Source: Camarhynchus parvulus
Lineage: Eukaryota > Chordata > Aves > Passeriformes > Thraupidae
Direction of reading: 5' to 3'
Assembly: GCF_901933205.1 (NCBI RefSeq)
Contig: NC_044572.1
Span: 89,370,965 to 89,434,964 of the forward strand
Length of the DNA: 64,000 bases
In this document: piece after piece, positions 11,238 to 24,100 of the stretch
Position numbering within the stretch: position 1 is the first letter of the stretch
How the letters are laid out: the number at the start of each line of letters is the position of its first letter
Position numbers and translations under genes: made by a program
The notes under the pieces: generated by a model
What the model was told of the DNA's origin: nothing
What the model saw: the letters and a program-made list of their open reading frames with translations, nothing else
Databases searched by the model: none

Positions 11238-14200
11238 AACTACTAATAAAACCATGATAGCAGTAAAGTCTGGAGCACACAGGGCTACTGTGTGGCTTCT
11301 AAGTAATACTGCCAGCACTATTACAACAGACACTATTGCCAAGCACTGCAAACCTAGAGAAAAAGAAGAAAATTCTATGCACTGTGATACGCACTCTCTC
11401 TGGTAATAATATCACAGTATTGTTTTCAGATTGTTTTCCTGACCTGATTTATTTCCAGCAAATATTAAAACTCAAGTATTCAGGTGTGGTGGCTTGCTTT
11501 GTAACATCTATTATTGGATTTTACTTGGAGCTGTGGCTGTGTTCATTCAAATGGGTTGAAATTAGGATAATGGATGTGACCTCTACTACTGGCATTATCA
11601 GATTCCTGTGTACACTACTTTTCCATCACTTGAAGCAAGTAATCCTTGTTTCCCCTGCCTTAAAAAGGTTTTGATTTACAACCAGGCAGGCTTTTGCAGA
11701 CATGATGGGTTTGCAGTACAATATCTGGATAATGTAATTTTTTATTAAATGGCTTGGCTGAGAGCACGGTGGAATGATTCAAACAGGGCAAGCTGAAAAT
11801 GAAGTTTTCAACAGATCAGGTTTTCCTCAGCTTTGTAGAAGACTCATATGTAGGTCATACAAAACATTACATCACCCCTGTTAATTAAAAACTGTAGCTG
11901 CTTATTCCAGGTTTCACCTGTACTCTGCTGTTTAACTTCTGCATTTGACTTGGGGAGGGAGTGGTAGTCTACCCATGAAAACTCAGGTGCTCAAGCCACT
12001 GACCATGGATATTACTCAGATTACCCAGCTGATTTGTTGATTTCTGCATATGAATGATATTTACAAATAGACCCCTCTTTCAGATATCCTAATTGCTTCT
12101 TGTTCCATAAATGGATGAATCAGTCCCTGGTGTAATAATATGTACAGTAAGAAGAGGATAGCTCCCCTGAAGACCTTTATTCAGCCTGAGTTTGTAGATA
12201 TCTCTGTACTGCCTTGTCAAGCTGAAGTTCCAGATCAATTTCACAGAGTCCAGAGTGAGTTTTGTCCACACTTCTGAAGAGCCAGACCCATTTTCTTCCA
12301 AAGTCCTTGCCCAGAAACACAGATGCAGAGGCTTTTAAGGATAGTGGAACACCTAGGAAACAGGAGTTATGAAGAGGCCGTTCTGAGAATGTAAAGTCTG
12401 ACTGGGAGATAAAATTCTACTGTCTTCTGAATCATGCCAGATCAAATGCAAGTTTAGAGTCTAACTAGCTCAGCAAAGATGGCATTCAGGATTTTCTAAC
12501 CTTTTTTTTTTTTAATGATGAATTTCTTTATTAGAATTGTAAGCAAGGCATTTCCAGGTATTTTAGAGCTAGTACTGTATAATTTGTGGTCATAATACCC
12601 TTTTTGGAAACAGAGTTATTCTAATAATGGAGAAATGCATGACAGATTTATATATTCATTATAAATCCCTGTCTGAGAATTATTCACAGGAATGAAGAAA
12701 GTACTCTCCTTTTATTTATCTATTTTGTTATATTCAAATTAAATTTACATTGTGAAACTTCCTCTATTTATGCCATGACTGAATTTTGACCTTTTCATGT
12801 GAAAACATTGTAGAAGTCCAAGTAACCATGGGAATTTCCTGTCATCACATAGCAATAAAGTACAAATGATACTGTGGAAATGTCTTCCTTCTTAGTACAA
12901 TCATATTTACATGAATGCAAGAGTCCATATTCTGTCATTACTCACCTATACTACTTTTTTAGCTATTTTTTTACACCTGAGCCAAGGATAAACACTTGAA
13001 CTAACCAATTAGCCAGAAGCCTTCTTTTTTTTTTTCCTTTTTATTTTTTTGTCTTTTTTGGGGATTCTTTTGACAGGTGTAGTACATAGGAGCTATGCAC
13101 TCAGGTTCTCAGTTCTAAGAGACTGTGAAGAGTGAGTTCATTCCTGACACTTGTTATTCTAGACATGCAAAAGCTCTTAAGTTAACAACCAAAATGAATC
13201 AAGGTAGCATGACTGCAGTAACTCACAGACGTAATATTTCATAAGGAAACTAATTGTTTTTCATTCTAATTTCTCTAGAAGAAAATAGGCTTATGAAATG
13301 CAGGCAGTAGCACCAGATGATCATAAAAAAAAGAGTCAAGTGAAAAGGAAATTTTTCCTTCAGATCAATCAGTGCACTTGGCAACCCACGCAATAAACAA
13401 GAAAAGCTGTAAAGAATGGGTATCACTCCTGCCAGGAAAAGTAGTGCTTTGTAGTAACAGCAAGAAAAAGTTCCTTGCTGTTAGTCCTACAGCAGAGGGA
13501 ATTTTATATTAATTTGTTTCACAGCTTATATTCAGACAGTTGCAAAAGATGCTACTTGACCACCAGTACATACCTTTCACTTTAAAAAAAGCACTGGAAA
13601 GGAAGAACAATTAATCACCTTTTTTCCTAAAGATAATAAATTAAACAACAACGATAATGAAAATAGAAATAAACTAACCTCGTTCTTCTGTGAGTAATAA
13701 AAAAATAATGGAACTATTTTATATTTTTTTTTAATTTCAAATGTTACCTACCTATTTTCTTAAGAAGTTTGTGTATTCTATTTTCACTTTCATTGTATTT
13801 GACTTTAGGAAACACTAACCAGTCTAAGAAGAAAACCTTTTAAAAGAGATATTTATACTCAAACTTCAGAGGATAAAGACAATATAAAGTGCAAAAAATC
13901 AGCTGAAATATTTTCAGAAATAATTTAATTCTCATGTCACTGCTGACTGACAGCTCTAATAAATTCCTACATTTTAAGCAGACTTACATTTCACATGCAT
14001 TTGCTCTCCACTGCTGAGCAGAGTGGAACATCTATTGTCAAATGCATAAAATAACATTGGAAATGCAAACTTAATGTAGCCAATGGTAATGTGTTATTTA
14101 AAACTTATGAGCCTGAATAAGGGCTTATTTTCTCTAAATTGAAATTTATAGTTTCATTTTAAAGTACTAACTTGAATATTGATGGGCTTCAGGCATGCTG

Positions 14201-15150
14201 TTATAAAATGGGAAAGAAAAACAAAGCAAGTAACTATGAGGCATAAAGCTGCTATTATGGTAATATATGGAAACTTATATAAAAAGTGGATCCTAGTTAC
14301 CTGTACTAATAGCAAAAAACACACAGTAGAATTTGTGCAACTGGTATAGGGAATTCATACTTTCCTGCAATATATGTCAAATCTAGGTTTAGAATCACAA
14401 TATTTAAACACAGATGGCTAGAGAATAGTTTTGAAATAGCACCAGAAAGCAGGTGATAGTTTCACCTCTCCCTTTAAACCTTTTTTTCTTGACATTTTTT
14501 CCTCCAGTTCCACTCAAATCAGTGAAAATAAAGAACAAAGATAGTGTTTCTCAGTTTCTTTTTGGCAGCAGGCTTTCCTGACACTGGATGTTTATACAAC
14601 ACGTGGCTATAGGAAAGCTAATTAAATTTACATGAAACAAATATTTTTCAATTTCAAAATAAAAAAATAACTCTACCATATCTTGATTTTGCAGATATTC
14701 TAAATCACTGAAGCTTTTTTTCCATGTCCTCTGTTCAAACATATTATTGAGCCATATATACATTCTTCAGAAACAATGCCGTATAGTTCAGAGCTTGCAA
14801 AAATACTAATTTGAAAGTCTGTAGCACTTGTCATCTCTTGATGCAAATATTTTACAAAGTAGTAAATAGTCTAAAACATACCCCTGGAAGAAGTGCTTAC
14901 AAATAGAAAATTTTATGATGATTAGGAAAATTATATTAAGAATTATCTAATTTTTTTAAAAATCACTGCATTGGTCAGTTGCTGAATTAAGAAAGGAATT
15001 CGGTCTCCCAAATCAAACACTTATAATTCAGTCCTGCCGGACATTAAAAATGCCAATCTCCATGGACCAAAAGAATTAAATTTCACTAAATACAGGTAGG
15101 TACTCAGGAGAGAAACATATTTTTAAACAGCCCAGATGAAACAAAACCAA
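11238..15150. other. long single-copy stretch, no gene seen
   Basis: AT-rich DNA without a recognisable gene or repeat family. Small items: a run of 12 T at 12502-12513, a T-rich tract at 13024-13060 (listed separately), and a perfect 10-base inverted repeat with a 9-base loop (TAACAGCAAG at 13455-13464, CTTGCTGTTA at 13474-13483). Open frames at 11336-11674 plus, 12089-12301 minus and 14551-14763 minus show no domain. Confidence 0.5.
13024..13060. repeat. T-rich low-complexity tract
   Basis: Runs of T interrupted by CC, A and GTC. No adjacent retroposed sequence is recognised, so it cannot be assigned as a poly-A tail of a minus-strand element. Confidence 0.7.
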
Positions 15151-15350
15151 TCATAGAATGACATGAATGTCTGGGTTGGTAGAGGCCTTAGAGATCATCT
15201 TGTTCTAATCCCCTTGCCATGAGAGGAACACCTTCCACTATCCCAGGCTGCCCCATCCAACCCGGCCCTGAACACTTCCAAGGGCGTAGCGTCCAAAGCT
15301 TCTCTGGGCAACATGCTCCAGTGCCTCATCACAGTAAAGAATTTCTCCCT
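15151..15350 (-). mobile_element. CR1 LINE 3' fragment, minus strand
   Basis: On the plus strand it starts TCATAGAATGACATGAATG (worn terminal repeat), then CTGGGTTGGTAGAGGCC, GAGATCATCTTGTTCTAATC, CCTTGCCATGAGAGGAAC, CTTCCACTATCCCAGGCTGC and CTTCTCTGGGCAACATGCTC, ending near AAAGAATTTCTCCCT. This matches the reverse complement of the CR1 3' region up to the last codons of ORF2. About 200 bases, with no intact coding frame. Confidence 0.9.
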
Positions 15351-16861
15351 AAAATAAAGTCCATTCTTTAGTTATGATTTGGTTGTAGCTAGGCATCAGG
15401 GCTTTTGTGCTTGCATGCCTTCTCAGTTCACTTCAATCATTAATCAGTCACATGTATAATTGAGATAACATATTGGGTTTTGACTTGGGATCTATTTGAA
15501 ACTAGGTGATAGGTAGAACATTTGTAATTAATTATTCTGCTGTTACAGAAACCCAGGTGGTAATTTTTGGTCATTCTCAAAATTCCTCAAGGCAGCTCTT
15601 GCTGTTTCACATCTGATTACTACACTTAAATGTGTTGATTATTGGTGTGAGTGGAATGTGCCAAAAGCTTCTCTCTGTGATTTCTGCTGCAGAAGTAATC
15701 AAATTGTACACAGATAAGATATTAGAAACTAAATCTTCAATGAAAGCTATTGTTGTATGAACAGCATCTACAACAGTCCTATCCATTCAGTTAAGATATT
15801 TAACACATATTCTGTTATGTAGTTAAAACTATATGCAAATTTAAGATTGTAGCCACTTGATTAAAAACAATAATTTGAGGTGCTCTGCCAATCCAGCTAA
15901 AGATGCTGCTGTAGGAACCCTTGTAATGGAGGGTCCTTTTGCCACAGGACAACAATCAAACATCCTGTTTAAGAGATTTGGTTCCTTACATGAATATCAC
16001 CCCATATCAGGGCTTATCATCTACTACCTGTCATCTACTATTCTAGTAGCACAGAATAATAAAGAAAGCATATTCATATTTTTAAAAAATAATATACATA
16101 CTTTATCGGTGCACAGAAATTCATTAATAATGTAACTCAATAAAACTTGCCATATATTTCCTTAGTGCACAGCACAGATTCAAGGTCTTTTTCTGGTTTA
16201 GAAATTTTACCAAATATGAATGCACCTAAGTTTGCTTTATTACTGGTCAAATTTATTCTATCTAATGGTGATGTGAACTGTCCCTTATCATTAAACTATT
16301 TTTACAAGTGATTCTCAAATTATTTTAGAAGTGTTTCACCAAAGGAAGAGCTTGTATGATAATTTTATGCCTCTGAAAATGTTTAATTTACAGACATATC
16401 CTTTACAACATGCCAAACCTAGGTGTCAAATGTATTAAGTTTTGCTCAAAATATAGATTTATAAAATATAGGTCTATTAAATATAGATCACACTTAAAAA
16501 GAGGAAAATACAGGCAGAGGGATACTCCAAGAAAAGATGCTATGTTCAGGAAGGTAGTGATGACTCACTATTATTTCCATGACTTAGACCTGCTCCAAGA
16601 TTTGCAGACTACAGCCAGTTTCCTGTTTCACTTTCTGAGCACTGCCAGCTCAACTGAGCACCTTACAGTAAGTTATCAGATAGCGGTGAAGGTAAATTAC
16701 TCCATTAATTTTGGTCCTCCAAATCAATTAATTAGGTTCCTATCTGAAGGATACAGAGAACACTACTTTTTTAATTATTATTTTATTTTTATTTTCTGGA
16801 GAATAGAAGGCTCCAAGAAGACTTTATTTCTACAGTCCAAAGTATAAAGTACACATGTAAG
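15351..16861. other. single-copy AT-rich DNA, no gene seen
   Basis: Contains the longest uninterrupted frame of the window (16410-16847 plus, 145 codons). I recognise no domain; its first third is lysine/tyrosine/arginine-rich simply because it translates the AT-rich tandem repeat at 16448-16490, and its end is low-complexity aromatic sequence. I do not regard it as a gene. Confidence 0.5.
16448..16490. repeat. three-copy short tandem repeat, about 15-16 base period
   Basis: AAATATAG recurs at about 16448, 16464 and 16479, with similar following bases (ATTTAT, GTCTAT, ATCACA). In the plus frame it translates into a repeated KYR-type tract. Diverged and minor. Confidence 0.6.
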
Positions 16862-17170
16862 ATTGAGAGAGACTTTTTACCAAAGCCTTCTTTCTTCCAA
16901 GATCAGAAAAAAAGGGCAATAGTTTTAAACTGCAAGAGAGTAGACTGGACATAAGTAACAATTTTTCTTATTATGAAGGTAGTGAGACACTGGATCAGAT
17001 TGCCCAGAAAAGTTGTGAATGCCTTATTATTTGAGGTATTTGAAGTCAGGTTGGATAGGGCTCTGAGTAACCTGGTCTATTAGAAGGTGTCCCATGGCCA
17101 GTGGGTTAGACTAGATGGCCATAAAAGGTTATTCCAGCCCAAACCATTCTATGATTTTTTGTATGATTTT
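16862..17170 (+). mobile_element. CR1 LINE 3' fragment, plus strand
   Basis: Recognisable landmarks in order: GAGAGACTTTTTAC, GGGCAATAGTTTTAAACTGC, AAGTAACAATTTTTCTTATT, GGTAGTGAGACACTGGATCA, GATTGCCCAGAAAAGTTGTG, GGATAGGGCTCTGAGTAACC, TGGTCTATTAGAAGGTGTCC, then CAAACCATTCTATGATTTT. These are the last part of CR1 ORF2 plus the 3' untranslated end. The coding part is broken by stops, and a short stretch near 16885-16905 does not fit the family and may be an indel. Confidence 0.88.
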
Positions 17171-20100
17171 ACAATTTCAAAAAAATTGCATGGAAATGCC
17201 GGGTTGTTTATTAACACATAGTGCAAATACAAGTGCTTATCTTCTCATAGTTCTACAGAGTATTCACAAATACAGAAGGTTGCACAGCTCTAAGGGGCCA
17301 GTCTAGTAATCAGACAGAGCCTGGCTGTGTCAAGTTTGTAGAAAAATATACTTTCTGATAAGCATTTGCCAGAGCATAGTAGAAAATAGTAGAAAAATTT
17401 TGAAAGGGTCTAAGAATTGCATGGAATAATTAGAGTTTATTGTTTCTTTTCAACTAAAGTATTTTAGCACCATGATATGTCCAATTTTTGGCCAACTCTA
17501 ACCTAAATTTGATAGCAAATACAATGTCATCACTTGGCTTTGGTTAGCATTGATCTGACGGCTGTTGCTGGGAATGTTTCATCACTCAAATTGTATCTGA
17601 TAGAATTCAGTAGAAAATACCTCTCTAGAGTTTATTTTCAAATGAGACATCTAATACATTTTGCTTCTCTCTACCCTTTCTAGATTGTTATCTTCTATTA
17701 GGACTGCACAGGGACTGTCAGAAACTCTGAAATTTTGCAATGATCTCCAGAAGCCCAGGGAATTGTCTGCTATCACTCTGACTTGGTCCCTGCCTACCAT
17801 TGTTTCAAAAACCAGGATTCAGTCTTGTGTCAGATCCAGAACTTCCTCCATTTTTGATACAGAACATCTCTTAAAATACCACTAACAGTCTGATTCTCAG
17901 ATCTTGAAGAGCATAGATCACTTGTGCTGCAATATGTGAGAAATGTTTGATTTAATACAGGTAGAAACATATTCTAGAAATATGAACAGATTCTGAGTGG
18001 GAATACAAATCTCACTAAAGTTTGCAGCATTTTCAATTTTTAATGCAAGTTCATTCATAACTAAAAAAATATAAAGAAAATCCTTTTGATAAAGCCTTTT
18101 GAAAATTATGTTCTTTAAATAGCTAAAATGCATGTAATACATCATAGCAATGAATTTTAAAGAAGTATTGGTTTATGCTATGCAAATGAAAAGCGAGTTA
18201 ACTTCAATACATTTTAATTGTGATTTGTGTTGCTGGCTTCTTTTGTGACCTACTGAAATATTTATAGTGGACAGAGAAAAGAGGCAGTCACAACTGCAGA
18301 TTCCTGCAGCTGGGGAGATCTGTGTCACTGTGGGCTTCACTGAGACAGCTCTGTCCTAATTTCATCTGACTTTGAATATGTGCAAATCACAAGAAAATGT
18401 GAACTGACTACAGACTAAGAAAATCAGCAAAGACAGAAAATCATTTTAGAACACAGTGTTATCAATATTTTACTTAGTCAGGATTAGATAAATTCTTCAG
18501 AAATTTGCAACCCTAATTTCAAGAGATTTATACCATTTCTTTAAAGCAGTAATGAATAAAGAAAATCTATGTAGAAATTAAGGTTGCTGTTTTTTCATGT
18601 TGATTCACATGACACAAAAGAAAAAATTGCCTAAATTTATCATAGGTGGACAACATAAAGCTTTAATCTGGATTGTTATAAATAATGTCTAAAAGCATTT
18701 ATAATATGCTCTGCTTCCAATGTTCTGTGTACTAATATCTTCTAAAATCATACTTGGAATTCATTAACACTGACATGACCGTGACCTTGAATTCAATGAT
18801 CAATGTCGTGATACCATTAAAGTCCTTCCTGATACCCAGAAGCAAAAGGGTAAGCTTTGTTTCAGCCTCAATCATCTTCTAAAATCCCCATGGTGATGGC
18901 TTAAAAGTTTGGGATCTTTTAATGTTTCTTTTCATTTGAAAGGAAACAGGAAGTAGTTGGCAACCTTGACCTTTGTCAGTCTGAGTTCCCAATTTGATTA
19001 GATCAAGGACAGATGAGGCTTCTTCATATCAAAATCTATTCTGTATATATTGCCCTGTAATAAATGTTCACCTAACTAGAGGAAAGCAAAATATCAAAAA
19101 CAAGCAAACAAAAATATCAGTTAGCCTGCATCCTAATGGGGTAGGGTAACTGGTTGAGTGTTACTCCATTGTGCTGGATCACTTTGATTGTGGATGTGAG
19201 CAATACCTGAGATGGCAGGGATAATACAGGAAAATATGTTAAAGAAATGTCAAAAGGTTTTGATCAAATTAAAATGTCTAAGGCATACTCAAGGCAATCA
19301 GCTTCAACACAGAAGTTCAAAATACAGAAGAGGAACATGCTGGAGGGTGGGTTTTCTGTTGTTTATTTTTTTCCTTTTTCTCAGAATGATTGCTTACCTG
19401 CTTGGCAAAAACTATCAATGTTTATCTTGTCATCTCTGAACACAAGGCCTGCTGAATCTCCTAATACAAAATATCATAAATTAATAGGGAATTTCGCCAT
19501 CAGTCTTAGACACCTGCCAGTTTTTATGAATTTTTTATAAGAGGTTGCATAGCTTTTCTTTCACAGCTTAGTTTTACTAGGGAATTTTTATTCTGTGATA
19601 ATATTTAATCTTTTCAATATTCTCTGTAAAAAGGCCACAGAAATCTAGCTGTATTTGTCAAGGAATAAGCTAGTGTTAAAGCAATGCTATGTATGCATCT
19701 GAGTTACCTTTGCTCTCTCTGTGTCTTAGAAAAAATCTCCTGTGAAAGGATACACAGAAATTTTGCTTAAAGAAAGCAATAGCTGTTTCCAGAAAACACT
19801 GCTGAGTTAAACCTTATATTAACCGAATGCAAAACTTTGATAAGTCAGAATTAATAGTTCCCAGTCAACTTTCAAAGAGATAGTACCACATAAGTCTTCC
19901 AATTAAAAAGAAAATTAATGCATACAGAAACCATTATAAATAGCATCAAATATAGCAAACCATATTTGGAATACTTTGATTAAATTTTAAACTAAATCTG
20001 TTAGTAGGAATTACTGATGATTATATGTCCCTCAAAGTTCCTCCCTTCATCGTGATCACATATATTCAAACATAAAGTTTTAACATGATATTTACATTGC

Positions 20101-20971
20101 TGTATTTTTGGCACATTACACTTAAACACATTCTCCTCTGATCTGGTCCAGGAGTTGAAGTCTTAGGCTTTGTGTATGGTAGATCACTATTGCTTTAAAA
20201 ACAGAGTCAAAGTCCCATCTGAAAAGCTCAAAAAATCTCTCACCACACAGCAGGGCAGCAATCTCCACTGCTCTCAGAGCTCTCAGGTTTGGCCTTCACT
20301 TGCAGGCAAAAGTCAAATATAACCAGAATTACAGGTATGTAAGGGAGGCCTAGTGCTCACAGCAAGCGTGTCTTTCGATCCTGAGTGGAGCCACAGAGAT
20401 CTACAGATCTTCCTTTTACTGCTGTGGTTAAAACCTTTCCTCCTTCCTCCGAGTTGAGTAGTGACCAGGGAGGTCCTGTCAGATGGTTCATCTGCAAAGA
20501 AATTTTCTTTTACAATCTCAGAAGCAGCTACTGAGTCAGTCCAGTAACCACCACAGAGCTGCTTCTGGGTCAGCCTGGGCTCTCCAAGCAGAGCAGAGCA
20601 ACGCAGGGCAGTGCTGCACACCACATGTGTGTAAAGCTGAATCCCAGATGAATTCTGTGTTCTGCCCAGTGCTTCACTCACTCTCTTTCTTTGGGCTCAG
20701 GCATGTGGTGTACATTTCCTTGCAGTACCTTTCCTTTTAGTAATGCTGCAAAATTAGTCACAACACCAATGACAGGGGGTCCTTTTGAAATGCAAGAAGC
20801 AATCTTTATCCAACAGCATAAACCATTTTAAAAGCTCTCTTACTCCTTCCCTTTAAACCAAACAAATAACAGAACAGATTCTTTCCAAACCATTTTATTA
20901 CCTTCTGAGACTGAGAAATCCAGCTTCTATCATCACCCATTATTTTAATTTGTGACTTTGTTGTTTTTCAG
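17171..20971. other. long single-copy stretch, no gene seen
   Basis: AT-rich DNA with no recognised family. The sub-block 20200-20720 is less AT-rich and has antisense-overlapping frames (20313-20681 minus, 122 codons; 20483-20740 plus) with no recognisable motif. The word TGATACCCAGAAGC at about 18830 recurs near 21083; see the rejected items. Confidence 0.5.
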
Positions 20972-21101
20972 GAAGACACTTTGTGGGGATAAGAGCCACA
21001 GATGGCATAAAGAGATTTGGTGCAGGAATGTCAATTAACGCAGATATAATTATTAGTTCAGAGACATCACTGCAAACCTACTTGATACCCAGAAGCGAGA
21101 G
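20972..21101 (+). other. possible internal exon (speculative)
   Basis: A pyrimidine-rich tract ending TTGTTTTTCAG (to 20971) precedes a 130-base stretch open in one frame, codons from 20974 to 21099, ending GAG before a GTACTG donor-like site at 21102. The frame would read RHFVGIRATDGIKRF and continue without stop to LIPRSE. I recognise no protein family. A 42-codon open frame between chance splice-like sites is not rare in DNA of this kind, so this is a candidate only; the other two frames contain stops. Confidence 0.15.
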
Positions 21102-24100
21102 GTACTGCAAATATATTCATCATAAATATTGCCATGTGCAGAACAGAGGAAAGGCAAACTAATCTCTGACTTGCCTCAGCAGCATACTATATTTTTTCCC
21201 AAATCAGTGCTCCCTGTGGCATCCTCTCTGTATTCCACGTTGATTTGTTCAGCTTACACTGTTTGAATTCCCTAATAATGACTGAATAGTGGATGAGTGT
21301 TTTTGATAACTTGGTTGAGAGCTATCTTGCTAGTTAGAAGTGTAACAACCTTCTGAGCTGCCCAACTTCTGCGTTCTTCACAAGATTTAGGATAATGATT
21401 GTGATGGCGACTATTTCTCGGCCAGTCCTTAAAGCTTTCTTGAAAAAATAGAAATAAAAAATAAAATAAAAATAAATAATTAAATGGCTAGTGGGAGGGA
21501 GGTGGGAAAAATAACAGCAGTGTTCAGGCCTGTAATCACAGCAGTGGCTGCCCCTGTCCGTGTCTAATGTAAGGGTTATGGAATATCATAATCCCTTCTC
21601 TGAGCTCCTTTACAGCAGCAATGATGACTAAATTTCTTGTGTCTTATCACACTGTCACAGACTGGAACTAGGAGAAGGAACTCTGAAGAAAACACAGCAT
21701 GAAAACTGGAGAGCAGATGATCAGATTAGCTGCTATTGGATTTGTTAGCAGGGCCACAATCTGACTGAAACAGGCTCGATTCCGAGGCCCATGGAGATTT
21801 AAACCATCAGCTCCCCCCCTTGCCCCTTATCCCTATCACACCATTATTTATTTTTTAATATATATCCCCCTTCTCCACAAAACACGCATCCTTTTACCTA
21901 TTTTAAGTCATCTTCCAAAAGGATGAGGTTAAGAGTTTAACACTTCACAGATTCCAGTGGTATCAGATGAGTTGATGGATTTTGAGTAAGAGGATCCATC
22001 AAAAAGTACCACACAAAAAAATCCCCAAATAAGACTGAAAAGCAGCATTCCTTTACTATGTAGTGAGATTTCCTCCATTTTACAAGCTTCTGCAATGGCA
22101 CTTTACAGAGGTCTGCTATAATGTGTCCACTTGTGCTGCCTGCGTGATCCTCAACGTAGATTACATACCACCCACAGCCATAGAGAGTGGGAGGAACACA
22201 GTGAGTGCAGACCAGTCATGACGAGCTGCATCCAGTCCCTGTGATAGCAGGTATAAATCTCACTGCATAAGGTAAAAATTTAGTGAGATGATGTGTGGCA
22301 GTTTATAAAAACCAATTGAATGCTACATGGCCTAAAAAAGCAGCCATTTTTTTCATGATATGTAGTAAATGTAGTACACATTCAACTTTATATATCAAAT
22401 CAAGTTGCAGAGTAAACCAACTACAATATTGTAGAGCATCCACTGTAACAGAGGAAACATGACATACAAAGAACAGCTTAAGGAAATCTGATAGAGGACA
22501 TACTTTCTTAATAGGTATGAATATTTGTATGAAAGATCAACTGTACAGCAAAATTTTGTGTACAACAATAACAAAAAAGTAAGCAGAGCATTGAAGTCTT
22601 GAATTCTGCCAAGAGATATTCATAATGCACAAAAATGGACACCTGCCTAAATTTTTGCACGGTTGGGGTCTTAGTTTTCAGTTTAAGATGCAAAGCAGGA
22701 TTCTATCCTTACTAGCGTCAAATACAATACCTTCCAAATAAATCATCACAGAAGAAACAAAGACAATAGAAGTCCAGCTCTGCAATTACCTTGATGAAAT
22801 GTTTCATTTAGTAGAGTGATAGATACAGAAAAGAACTGCCAGGCCAGGATAATATTATAGCTGAGTGATAATTCCATTGTGTTTTAAATTTAGAATATTT
22901 GAGCATCTGGAAACTCTGAAACCTGTATTTCACTCTCCTTCAATAATCTACTTCCATATTAGAATCTGGGGTTCCAATTTAAGGTCATTTTGGTGAGGGT
23001 TCTCAAGTTGCAGTGATTGTATAAACTTCATGACATATTAATTTATATAGATATAGATTTTTGCAAAGACATTTCAAGAGTTTTGTTCTTTGAAGCTATG
23101 ATAGAAACAGATCCTTCATTTGCTTCCTGCCTTTTACCAAATATTCTTCCACCTAACGCTTAAAACACCAAAGAACTTCATGTGCATGACCTACAGCATT
23201 CTTGCTATCTGTACTGATCTGTGTAAAATTATTTGATCATCCATTCATGACAATGTAATATTTTTATTTTCCAAGAGGACATCTTGATGTGCTAATAAGA
23301 CCTCACCCAAAGTCAGTCTTTGCCATGATCCATCCTTGAGAATAAAGCCAGCAGATCCAGATACTCTGCTCTGATTTGTTATTATTTACCCAAAGACAAA
23401 TAGATAGGATAAAAATGTTTTTAGATATCACAATGCTGAATATCCTGGCTGAAGTTCTTTTGAATAGATAGGTGCTGTTGAGGAAAGCCACTTCACACTC
23501 ACCATTTTGCATTTCTGTAACAGCTGATATAATTACCTGTAAATGTAAAATATTTTGTTTTGGGAGGTTTTTTTGAGACCAAGTAATACCCATGAGATGT
23601 TACACTGAAAGATGGTTTGAGGAAATGGTTAGATTCAATTGCTCAGAAATTTTGCTGGAGCATTACTCATCATATTTGCTGAAATCAAAAGTTTGCAGTC
23701 CTCGTAGATCTTTGTCTTATTCTGGTATATTCTCTAGCCAAATAATAGTGTCAGCACAGTATCTGAAGGACTTGGGGTTTGGAGTTCTTTAGTTTGGGTT
23801 TGTTTTTTTGATTGATTGATTTTTAATTTCGGTCTTCCCAGAAACCATCATTCATCTTTCTGGAAGCAAACCTTGTATTTAGATTTAAATTATGCTTATG
23901 AAATCTTCTTCCAAATTCCATTTCAAAACTGAAATAGTGTGTTACTGGTAAAGTCCTCTATGACCCAAATAACTATATTTATAGGGCCTTGCATGTCAAT
24001 AAAAATTGAGAGCTATAGAAATTTTCAAATCTGGCCACATCTTCATGTTTTAAAGCCTTATCTTGCCAGCAGGGTTCTCTGAAATTTGTGATTATATAAA

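Noticed and set aside
16410..16847. Longest open frame (145 codons)
   Set aside because: No recognisable domain; its basic N-terminal part is the translation of a small AT-rich tandem repeat and its C-terminal part is low-complexity. One frame of this length is expected by chance in 64 kb.
20313..20740. Antisense pair of frames (122 codons minus, 85 codons plus) in a GC-richer patch
   Set aside because: Antisense overlap and absence of any recognisable protein; fewer stops are explained by composition.
18828..21098. Shared word TGATACCCAGAAGC at about 18830 and 21083, each followed by a GT donor-like site
   Set aside because: Similarity is limited to about 24 bases. Exact 14-base matches between some pair of sites in 64 kb are expected by chance, and the flanks do not align.
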